NCBI GenBank assembly: GCA_965224285.1
Contig: OZ245043.1
Location: 1 to 64,000, forward strand
DNA: 64,000 nucleotides
Origin: JAJCYK01 sp965224285
GTDB lineage: Bacteria > Bacteroidota > Bacteroidia > Cytophagales > Cyclobacteriaceae
Reading direction: 5' to 3'
Part shown: positions 7,723 through 15,691 of the stretch, piece after piece
Layout of the letters: every line of letters begins with the position of its first letter
How positions within the stretch are numbered: position 1 is the stretch's first letter
Position numbers and translations under genes: made by a program
The notes under the pieces: model-generated
The model's input: only the letters and a program-made list of their open reading frames with translations
Told to the model about the DNA's origin: nothing
Databases searched by the model: none

Positions 7723-10095
7723 ATGGAAGAACAAGTTAAAGAGGGAATTAAGGGACCCATGCAACTGCTGGCTGACCAAGTCTCGGATTACAGACTGCAG
7801 ATATCGAAACATGCTCCTGCGGATCTGTTGGTTACCGATTTTGGGTTTGGCCGGTTGGCAGATACCTATCTGAAATTATCCCATGAAATTTATCAGGGAG
7901 TTAATAAAGAAACATCAGCCGGTTCCAAGCCTAGCCGGGAATGTTATTTCTTCAATTATCAAATAGCGGAGCCCTTCAAGAATTTAAGTTTGTTATATCG
8001 CGATATATCATTGGAGTTATTTGCTGCCAAAAACAAGCTCGCAGACGGTAAGATCCCCCAGCATAAAATGAATAAGCTGCTGGATGATTCATACCGGGTG
8101 TTGCTGGAGGCTGTGGACTCCCTTATCGGTTTTATTAGGGAGGAGATGACGGACGAAACTACCTGGAATCCGAAAGCCCTGAAGTTGAGGGCTAAAGCAA
8201 AGCATCAACAAAATCCCTGGCCGGTATATCACAAACAATTCGGGATCCTACTAAACCAGATTCAGCACATCAAGCAGGCGGATAAAACGGCTCAGCAAGT
8301 AAATGAGGTATTCGACGAAATCAGGACTTTCATTAGATCATTAAATGATAAAATGACGGATAAAGTTCTCGATATTAAAAACTTAATACTATCTACCAAA
8401 GATGAATTAACCGAGTTAGACCAACCCTCCGAACTGGGAGAATTAACTCAAAAAGCAGAACATGCCTTTGAAGGACTCAGGATCACCGCCTCACGTCAGG
8501 ATGCCATCACCGCCTATCTGGAATCTAAATTAAGTGATTTTACCGCCGTAGAATTTCCCATGGAAACTCAAGACGGATTGATGTTTACCAGAAAATTAAA
8601 TTTGGAGAAAACGGTAGTAAAATGGTTTGATTATGAAATACTTCCATTATTGATCGAAATCTGGAACTCTGGGGAGGCCATGTGGACTCATCTGCAGCTC
8701 GGTTGGGCAAACCTGAAAAGCGGATTATCACTGGCAAAGACCAACAAATCCCTAACAGCATTACCCAATCTGATACAATCATTGAAAGATATCGAAAGCT
8801 CTTTGGAGGATAGTTTTAAAAAGCAGCAGGCTGAATCTTCCGCAATAGCCGAACTGCTGGAAGAAAACCTCAGGGTCAGTAATATATTGGCTAAGGAGGA
8901 GTTTCTGGAAGTGTCCTTCCAATCATCCATCGCACAGTATTCCCTGGCTAAAGACCATCTGCTGTCACGGATAAAGCATAAAATTCAAACACTTTTTTTT
9001 CAAGTTGGAGCCAAGTACGAGGAAACCAGTCTTCCCACTGAGCACAGGCATTTGGAGGCATCATTAAAATGTATCGAGCATCGAATGAGCCGTGAATCAG
9101 ATTCCGCCTATGATACCTTATTCAGAAACAAGGCGCTCCTGGGTGAGCTGTTTATTATCCCCAGGGAAGAGCCGGAGGAGTTGTTTACCAATAGCAAGGA
9201 ACTTTGGGACAAAGGATTCAACCAATGTTCATTGGTAACAGGTGAAAGCTTATCGGGCAAATCAACTTTAATGGAGGACCTGGCCCGGAAGTATTTTGTA
9301 AAAAGCACCATCAGATTAGAAGTCGATGGAACGTTATCTATAGAAGGCCGGAAACATAAAATAACTGACGATCTGGAAGAAGCCTTGAAATTGGTGAGTA
9401 ACAGCGTATATCGTAACCGGCCATTAATACTAATTGATGACCTGGAAAACTGGAGGGGGACCCCTGATGGACTGCTGGGTAATGCCCGCGGCTTGTTACA
9501 GTTTATTGAAAAAAAATCAGATGATGTGTATATCATGGTATCCACCACCACTGCCATGGCCCAGCATCTTGATCATTGGCTGCAGTTCAGCCGGGCATTT
9601 TCTACCCTTATCAATGTAAACAAGTCGACCATAGATGAAATATATAAGGCCGTGCTGGTAAGGCACGGAGCGGCTCATCGGGATCTGGTTGCTGCTGATG
9701 ATGGCCAGACACTTACTGTCCGGCAAATCAAGAAGGAAGTAAAAGATTTATGCCGTGATTTAAATTACAACATTGGAGAGGTACTTCAAGCCTGGACTTA
9801 TAATACGGTATTGACCACAGACCACATCGTTTATGAACCAAAACAACTTGCATTTGAAGACTTCTTTTCTTTACATGAAATACTGCTGTTAAAGTATGTG
9901 ATTTTAAACCGGACCATTGACGAAATAAGTATTAAACAACTATTTGGTTCCAGAAGTGATCCATACTTATCGGGTTTAAGGAGACTAATAAATACCAAGG
10001 TTCTGCTAAGAGAAGATAGTGGCTGGCTCCGATTAAACCCATTGATCCAAAAGGATATTCGGGATATTTTAAAATACAGAGAAATTCTAACTTAA
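7723..10095 (+). CDS. Large P-loop ATPase, coiled-coil N-terminus and winged-helix-like C-terminus
   Basis: The protein has 790 residues. Residues 1-500 are almost entirely helical and charged, with heptad-like stretches (for example around 350-400) and no membrane segment. A P-loop NTPase domain follows. Walker A is GESLSGKST at residues 507-515 and Walker B is RPLILIDDLENW around 566-577, with the acidic pair D572-D573. A likely sensor strand is VYIMVSTTT. The last 80 residues (LHEILLLKYVILNRTIDEIS to LNPLIQKDIRDI) look like a winged helix. This order (sensor-like helices, NTPase, wHTH) fits a STAND/AAA-type regulatory ATPase rather than a transporter subunit. The downstream MscS gene begins three bases after the stop, and the antiporter gene follows, so the protein probably acts at the membrane with them. 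No named family recognised. Confidence 0.8.
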   Translation: MEEQVKEGIKGPMQLLADQVSDYRLQISKHAPADLLVTDFGFGRLADTYLKLSHEIYQGVNKETSAGSKPSRECYFFNYQIAEPFKNLSLLYRDISLELFAAKNKLADGKIPQHKMNKLLDDSYRVLLEAVDSLIGFIREEMTDETTWNPKALKLRAKAKHQQNPWPVYHKQFGILLNQIQHIKQADKTAQQVNEVFDEIRTFIRSLNDKMTDKVLDIKNLILSTKDELTELDQPSELGELTQKAEHAFEGLRITASRQDAITAYLESKLSDFTAVEFPMETQDGLMFTRKLNLEKTVVKWFDYEILPLLIEIWNSGEAMWTHLQLGWANLKSGLSLAKTNKSLTALPNLIQSLKDIESSLEDSFKKQQAESSAIAELLEENLRVSNILAKEEFLEVSFQSSIAQYSLAKDHLLSRIKHKIQTLFFQVGAKYEETSLPTEHRHLEASLKCIEHRMSRESDSAYDTLFRNKALLGELFIIPREEPEELFTNSKELWDKGFNQCSLVTGESLSGKSTLMEDLARKYFVKSTIRLEVDGTLSIEGRKHKITDDLEEALKLVSNSVYRNRPLILIDDLENWRGTPDGLLGNARGLLQFIEKKSDDVYIMVSTTTAMAQHLDHWLQFSRAFSTLINVNKSTIDEIYKAVLVRHGAAHRDLVAADDGQTLTVRQIKKEVKDLCRDLNYNIGEVLQAWTYNTVLTTDHIVYEPKQLAFEDFFSLHEILLLKYVILNRTIDEISIKQLFGSRSDPYLSGLRRLINTKVLLREDSGWLRLNPLIQKDIRDILKYREILT

Positions 10096-10098
10096 AGC

Positions 10099-10806
10099 AT
10101 GGCGGAAACTGGGCTATATTCCTGGAACGGGCTGATCACTTTGATCATTCTCCTCGGTAGTGGTTATGCCGCTATGTGGCTGCTGTCGGTGATATTGAAA
10201 AATTTCGGCAAGCGGGATTTGTTTAAACGTAAATTATTAAATGTTTTGCGCAGGGCCATGTTGATCTATGCCACCTTGGGCGTAGTCATTATTCTCCTGG
10301 GCTTTATCTCGATAAATTACATTACCCATGGATTGCTATTAGCCATAATAGGATTTTTATGCTTTGGCTATATACGGGACATTATCAGCGGGCTTTTCCT
10401 AAAAATTACCAACTCCATAAAAGAAGGGGATTCCATAGAGGTGGATGACCTACAAGGGGAGGTGGAAAGATTGTTAATTTTTGGTCTCAACATCGGCCAT
10501 GGGAATGGGGAGAGTTTTATGAATTATTCCTCCTTGTACAATCAGGGATTTACCGTAAAGTCGGATAAGCACAGTTTGTTCAGGAGGACCGTGCGTATAA
10601 AATCCTCTAAATCCCCGGATCAAATGATGGGCCTGCTGTTTGAAAATCCCATGTTTAGCTTTACAGATCCTCCCAATATTCAACACGGAGAGCACCCAGA
10701 CCAATATTTACTGCAATATACCCTGGAGCACGGGAGCAGTAGTGAAGATTTATCAGCCTTTCTGCAACACCACCAGATAGAAATGATCTTTGACGCAAAA
10801 AAATGA
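10099..10806 (+). CDS. MscS-family small-conductance channel
   Basis: The protein has 235 residues and three hydrophobic segments: about 10-31, 48-68 and 75-105. The third has the MscS pore-helix pattern (LLLAIIGFLCFGYIRDIISG), alternating small and large residues. It is followed by the beta-domain start IKEGDSIEVDDLQGEVERL, matching the family's GD-V-v-d...G-VE signature. The cytoplasmic part is shorter than in E. coli MscS, about 110 residues after the beta domain. The family forms heptameric channels opened by membrane tension, and some members are gated by ligands or partner proteins. Tight spacing to the ATPase suggests co-translation and possibly ATPase-controlled gating. That last point is inference. 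Confidence 0.85.
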   Translation: MAETGLYSWNGLITLIILLGSGYAAMWLLSVILKNFGKRDLFKRKLLNVLRRAMLIYATLGVVIILLGFISINYITHGLLLAIIGFLCFGYIRDIISGLFLKITNSIKEGDSIEVDDLQGEVERLLIFGLNIGHGNGESFMNYSSLYNQGFTVKSDKHSLFRRTVRIKSSKSPDQMMGLLFENPMFSFTDPPNIQHGEHPDQYLLQYTLEHGSSSEDLSAFLQHHQIEMIFDAKK

Positions 10807-10816
10807 AGATACTAAT

Positions 10817-12076
10817 ATGGAAATACTATCGTCATACAATTTGATCACAGGTGTATCCCTGGTAATCATCCTGTCTTTTTTGTTTAGTGAAATTTCTAAG
10901 AAGACCAACATCCCCTCGGTACTGATGTTGATTATTCTGGGAATACTGCTTCAATATGTGTTGAGCTATTTCGAAGTCGATAGCATTGACTTTTTTCCTA
11001 TACTGGAGGTTTTAGGAATTGTGGGTCTTATTATGATAGTACTGGAGGCCGCCTTGGAGTTGGAGCTAAAAAGGGAGAAGTTGATACCTATATTAAAATC
11101 CTTGGCCATAGCGCTAATAAGCTTGATTTTGTCGGCATGGGTAGCCGCCGAGATTTTATACAAATTTGTGCCGGGCATGACCATGCAATCAGCCTGGTTA
11201 TATGCCACCCCGTTGTCAATTCTATCAAGCGCCATCATAATACCAAGTGTGGTGGGTTTAAGTAACGATAAGAAAGAATTTCATATTTATGAGGGAACTT
11301 TTTCAGATATACTAGGGATCATCATGTTCTATTTTTTAACCGGCAAACTCAATACTGCCAATGACACAGGGGCCTTCGAATTTACCGGCACCCTGCTGTT
11401 GACTATCGTGGTTTCATTGATCGCCAGTTATGGCATGATACTGGTATTCCAAAGGATCAAAAGCCATGTAAAGTTATTTCTATTAATAGCCATTTTGTTG
11501 TTGCTTTATGCCATAGGAAAAAAACTGCACCTTTCATCACTGATTATCATTTTAATTTTCGGACTGGTAATCGCTAATATGAAACTATTTTTTAAGGGTC
11601 CGCTTAGCAGATTTCTAGACTTTAAAAAAGCCCATCAGATCTACCATGAGCTTCATACTATTACGGCAGAAACTGCATTTGTAGTAAGGACTTTTTTCTT
11701 TGTAGTTTTCGGGATTACCATCGTGGTGGGATCATTATTTGACTTGACCGTGGCCGGTATCAGCTCGTTGCTCATCCTGACCATTTACGCCATCCGTTAC
11801 GTGCTCTTGAGAATATTTATTGGAAAAGATATTTTACCACAACTGTTTATTGCTCCCCGGGGACTGATCACGGTGCTATTATTTTATGCCATACCGGAAG
11901 AAGCCATCATTCCGGGGTTCGAACCGGGTATCCTACTGTTTATTATTATTGGCAGCAGCATCATCATGACCAGCGCCCTGGTGTATGACAAAAAGCGGTC
12001 GATGAGCGCTATAGAGACGGCCAATGATCGAAGAATCGGTACCGTGACCTGGAAAGCGCCTACCCTGGATGAATAA
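10817..12076 (+). CDS. Cation/proton antiporter, CPA family, transmembrane domain only
   Basis: The start is the ATG giving MEILSSYNLITG, ten bases after the MscS stop. An upstream TTG would overlap the MscS gene and adds only polar residues. The 419 residues hold about 11-12 membrane helices and nothing else: there is no TrkA-N or C-terminal regulatory domain. Family marks are NIPSVLMLIILGILLQY (TM1-2), the discontinuous helix around SSAIIIPSV and the helix YEGTFSDILGIIMFYFL, the site of the usual ND or DD pair (here S163-D164). Near the C-terminus is IAPRGLITVLLFYAIP, with the conserved arginine. It is a paralogue of the antiporter half of the convergent fusion gene. Cation specificity (Na+ or K+) cannot be told from sequence. 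Confidence 0.85.
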   Translation: MEILSSYNLITGVSLVIILSFLFSEISKKTNIPSVLMLIILGILLQYVLSYFEVDSIDFFPILEVLGIVGLIMIVLEAALELELKREKLIPILKSLAIALISLILSAWVAAEILYKFVPGMTMQSAWLYATPLSILSSAIIIPSVVGLSNDKKEFHIYEGTFSDILGIIMFYFLTGKLNTANDTGAFEFTGTLLLTIVVSLIASYGMILVFQRIKSHVKLFLLIAILLLLYAIGKKLHLSSLIIILIFGLVIANMKLFFKGPLSRFLDFKKAHQIYHELHTITAETAFVVRTFFFVVFGITIVVGSLFDLTVAGISSLLILTIYAIRYVLLRIFIGKDILPQLFIAPRGLITVLLFYAIPEEAIIPGFEPGILLFIIIGSSIIMTSALVYDKKRSMSAIETANDRRIGTVTWKAPTLDE

Positions 12077-12096
12077 TCTCTTTTAGCAGAATCAGT

Positions 12097-14508
12097 CTAA
12101 GTCTCAGGTGGCGGATTGGCCCGGGACTCATCAGCTTTATGATCATCCTTTCTCAGGGAAGTTCCGCAATGGTAACAAAATTCGGCATCACTATGCTGGT
12201 CAGCCTTTCCACATTTGGGACAAACTAAAAATTTTTGCTGCTCCCTTCTCTGTTTATACATGGTTCGGGCCTCGGACATAACTCCTGCGGCCACCAGGCC
12301 GGTGGGAACGGCAATCACTCCATATCCCATGACCATCAGGATCATGGCAATGAACTGGCCAAGACCGGTAATGGGATGTATATCCCCATAACCTACGGTG
12401 GTGAGGGTAACCACAGCCCAGTAAATGCCCTTGGGGATGTTAATGAAACCATTTTCCGGGCCTTCGATGATAAACATAAGAGAGCCTAAAATGGTACATA
12501 CGATCATTACAAAAAACAGAAATACGAATATCTTATTGGCGCTGGCCTTTAACGACCGGATTATTAATTCAGCTTCGGAAACAAATCTGATCAATTTGAG
12601 TACCCGGAAGATTCTAACTAATCGGATAATTCTAATGATCTCCAAGGAATACAACCCTGAAAACAGCACTTCTGCATACAAGGGCAGAATTGAAAGTAAA
12701 TCTACCAACCCAAAAAAACTGAAGATGTATTTTCTGGGTTGTTTAGAGGTCCAAATCCGCAAAGCATACTCGATGGTAAATAAAATAGTAATGATCCAAT
12801 CCAGCGCTCGCAGTGCCCGTTGCCAAACTAACTCGATATCACTCATACTGCCAAGCATCACTATGACCACTGATAAAATGATCAAAATAAACAGGCCTAT
12901 ATCAAATAACAGCCCTTCCAGGGTGTCGGTATGGAAGATAATCCGGTTGATGTATTTCTTGATCTTTTGATAATCCTGGCTTTGTTTGAGGTTTACCCGC
13001 CTTGCGGGATTACGGAGAATGGCGATTACATTCCTAAGGCGCCGGTTAAATAATTTGCTTTCAGGAGTGAAGATCATTTGTACCCCCAGGGTTTGCATGG
13101 TAACTGCTAAAAATCGTTTAAATCGCCTTCTCTGGACGATGTATAGGGGATGATGAGTAATTTTCCATTTTAATCCTCTTTTGTAGTATCGGTATTTAGC
13201 CACCTGGCGTTCCATCCAGGTCCTGCTTTTATCCATCCTGGCAGGTGGTGGTGCCGCCGCTGATAACTTAGGCTCCTGAGTTCGCTGTAATTCCTCTTGT
13301 TCCTCCTCACGCCTCATGCGATGACTGATCTTGCCGGCAGTCATTATCAGCCCTGAGCCTATGATTATAAACAGCAGAATTCCGGGGTTGAATAAATCAG
13401 TTTGGAAAGTGATGGGAATAGCATAAAAAAGCAGCAGGGTACTGAGCCCTCGAGGGGAGATCCATACCTGAGGGTACATGTTTTTGCCTATGAAAATCCT
13501 TATCAGTACTAACCGCAACAGGTAGATCAGCGCTAATATTAGTCCACTGATCAGGAAGATTTGAAGACTAAGCAGGCTGCTAAGGACGATACTGGCTCCA
13601 AATATCACAAAGAAGAAAATGCGAACAATAAAGGAGGTATCATTGGTCAGTTCATGTAAGCCCTCCTCCATTTCTTCAAAGGTCTCCGGTTTTAGCAGCC
13701 TTCTTAAGCGGCCTCTAAAAAGTAGCCTTAAGTTACTTACCACAATACCGAATACCACTATAACCACCAGTGGGGACAACTCAAGTTCTTTGCTCACCCC
13801 ATAAAGCAGCAGCAGGACAGATAACAACACAAACAATTCGGCCTTTTGCTGGATTCTCTGGAAGAGAAGCAATACTCCGTAGCTGGTTATCAAGGCAATA
13901 CCGATAGCTTCCGCGGCATTGATCAAAAATAATCGGGCTGGTTCCTCGCCGGTAAAGCCGTGCTCCATCATAGGATCATACATCCATACCAGAAAAAAGA
14001 ATACCATTATTCCCAGAATTTCAGCCAGGGAACTTTCATAATGATGAAAATCTCGTTTACTATCTCGAAGCTTTTTGGTACCGGGAATTACAATGGCACT
14101 GGTCATAACAGAGAGAGGGGTACCGTAAAAAAGAGCTTGTATCCAGGTGATCCCTGGCAGCATGTGATATAGTATCGCAGTTATCATGGCAATAGAACTT
14201 GCCAGGCCTATTACTGCTACCGCAAAAGACTTTAGGATAAGTTTTATTTTGGATCTTCTTATCCGCAGGTGTAAGGCGGCCTCCAGTACCACCATGTACA
14301 GACCTATCAGTCCCAGTATCTGCAAGAACGGGGTGAAGTCAATATTTATATTCCAATACCTCAACAGATACTGCAGACCGATACCCAGCGCCAGCAGTAT
14401 CAATACTGCGGGAACATTGGTACGTCGTGCTACCGATCGGAATAGGAATGAAAACAGAATGATCGAAGTAGCCCCTATTAATAGCGTATATGTGCTAAAT
14501 GATTCCAT
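12097..14508 (-). CDS. Cation/proton antiporter fused to voltage-gated K+ channel and zinc ribbon
   Basis: One uninterrupted 803-residue frame has four parts. Residues 1-405 form an antiporter of about 12 helices, parallel to the neighbouring 419-residue protein (TPLSVMTSAIVIPGT, YESSLAEILGI, ISPRGLSTLLLFYAIP). Residues 405-540 are a basic, soluble linker. Residues 545-745 are a six-helix voltage-gated channel: S4 carries R626, R629, R632, R635, K638 and R641 at every third position, and the pore loop has the K+ filter TVGYGD at 704-709. A C-terminal zinc ribbon has C763-x2-C766 and C778-x2-C781. The antiporter half would exchange a cation for protons and the channel half would pass K+ according to membrane voltage. 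The gene converges with the ATPase-MscS-antiporter operon, with 20 bp between stops. No frameshift or repeat marks the junction, so the fusion looks genuine. Confidence 0.88.
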   Translation of the reverse strand: MESFSTYTLLIGATSIILFSFLFRSVARRTNVPAVLILLALGIGLQYLLRYWNINIDFTPFLQILGLIGLYMVVLEAALHLRIRRSKIKLILKSFAVAVIGLASSIAMITAILYHMLPGITWIQALFYGTPLSVMTSAIVIPGTKKLRDSKRDFHHYESSLAEILGIMVFFFLVWMYDPMMEHGFTGEEPARLFLINAAEAIGIALITSYGVLLLFQRIQQKAELFVLLSVLLLLYGVSKELELSPLVVIVVFGIVVSNLRLLFRGRLRRLLKPETFEEMEEGLHELTNDTSFIVRIFFFVIFGASIVLSSLLSLQIFLISGLILALIYLLRLVLIRIFIGKNMYPQVWISPRGLSTLLLFYAIPITFQTDLFNPGILLFIIIGSGLIMTAGKISHRMRREEEQEELQRTQEPKLSAAAPPPARMDKSRTWMERQVAKYRYYKRGLKWKITHHPLYIVQRRRFKRFLAVTMQTLGVQMIFTPESKLFNRRLRNVIAILRNPARRVNLKQSQDYQKIKKYINRIIFHTDTLEGLLFDIGLFILIILSVVIVMLGSMSDIELVWQRALRALDWIITILFTIEYALRIWTSKQPRKYIFSFFGLVDLLSILPLYAEVLFSGLYSLEIIRIIRLVRIFRVLKLIRFVSEAELIIRSLKASANKIFVFLFFVMIVCTILGSLMFIIEGPENGFINIPKGIYWAVVTLTTVGYGDIHPITGLGQFIAMILMVMGYGVIAVPTGLVAAGVMSEARTMYKQRREQQKFLVCPKCGKADQHSDAEFCYHCGTSLRKDDHKADESRANPPPET

Positions 14509-15352
14509 TCACTCAGAAACAAGATAAACAAAATACTGTTTTATTATGGTTTGAAATCATTTTGACTGCTATTATGGTAAAAGATCAAGATCAAAACTGA
14601 GTTTAAAATACCCACTGGAGTTGTAATAGACCTGTGTTAAGGGTAGTAGAGGGGTAATCTTGATCAGGAGCAGGTTGGAGGATGATTACTGCTATATCCA
14701 TAGTTCAACATTACCAGGCGAAGCAACAGAACAAGGGAAGTACGAGCAACTCCTGAAGAGATTGCGGTATGGCAAAGCTTCTGGCAATTACCAAGGTAAT
14801 AGTGATCATCAACGGCATTAGAGGATCTGAAAGCCTACTGCTGTAGGGAACATTGCAATGCACTGCATGCAACTAAGTGTTTCGAAGGAAGATGGATCAA
14901 TGCCGTGATGTATGCTATTCATACTTCCTCTTTTGCGGCGAAGCAATAAAAAATTAACACCTTAAACATTGAATGCCGCGGTATTCAATAGTTAATAGAA
15001 ACTTTTACTTCGCAGTTGTCGGAAAATGCTCAATATTTTTGGTTCCCGGATTTCTATCCTCACCCTGGCCTACCTCAACTCACCATTCACCACTCACAAC
15101 TCAATACTCAATACATGGGCAGCACGTCACAGGCAACCTTGGGAAGCAATCTGGCTGAGTGTATAACAGCAATCCTAATATTAATTGAAATCCAAAATCT
15201 TGGTTAATTAGTCATGGTACTTTGTTCGTTTCCGTATAACTCCGCACGCTGACGAACAAAACCGCGGTTGACTATAAGCCATTTTAAGGCCTTTTCCCCA
15301 TTATTGCTCCCGGCACAGAAATTGAATTTCCTGCATTTAGGAAAATATAGTT
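14509..15352. other. Intergenic region, no gene seen
   Basis: This 844-bp stretch separates the divergent antiporter-channel and PadR genes. Possible frames are short and of poor composition. At 14930-14950 there is a ttttgcggcgaagcaataaaaaa word that recurs, inverted, near 895-915 and forward near 47715. At 15070-15115 there is a low-complexity caactcaccattcaccactc tract. Promoters for both flanking genes must lie here, but I cannot identify them. Confidence 0.5.
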
Positions 15353-15691
15353 ATGAAAAAATACCCGCTGGGAGAATTCGAAGAAACAGTGATACTAACC
15401 ATTGGGATCCTTTACCAAAAGGCCTACGGGGTATCCATTAAAAAAGAAATAGAAGCCAGGCTCTCCCGCAATGTCAGCATGGGGGCGCTGCACAGCGCTC
15501 TGATCAGGCTGCAAGGAAAGGGGTATATTACTTCCTATGAGGGTGAGCGCACACCCGAAAGAGCCGGCCGCCCCAGGAAGTATTTTCAAATATCAGCACT
15601 GGGTAAAAAAGCTATCGCTTACACCCGGGAGACCCGCGAGCATATGTGGCAGGCTATTCCTAAACTGGCACTAAAACCGTTGACGCCATGA
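15353..15691 (+). CDS. PadR-family transcriptional regulator
   Basis: The 112 residues form a single winged helix-turn-helix: helix FEETVILTIGILYQKAYGVS, recognition helix region VSMGALHSALIRLQGKGYI, then the wing SYEGERTPERAGRPRKYFQI. The wing carries the GRPRKYYxIT-like signature of PadR proteins. PadR regulators usually repress an adjacent operon and respond to a small molecule or stress. Its last four bases overlap the start of the permease gene (ATGA), so the two are translationally coupled. This PadR plus large FtsX-type permease pair is common in Bacteroidota. Confidence 0.92.
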   Translation: MKKYPLGEFEETVILTIGILYQKAYGVSIKKEIEARLSRNVSMGALHSALIRLQGKGYITSYEGERTPERAGRPRKYFQISALGKKAIAYTRETREHMWQAIPKLALKPLTP

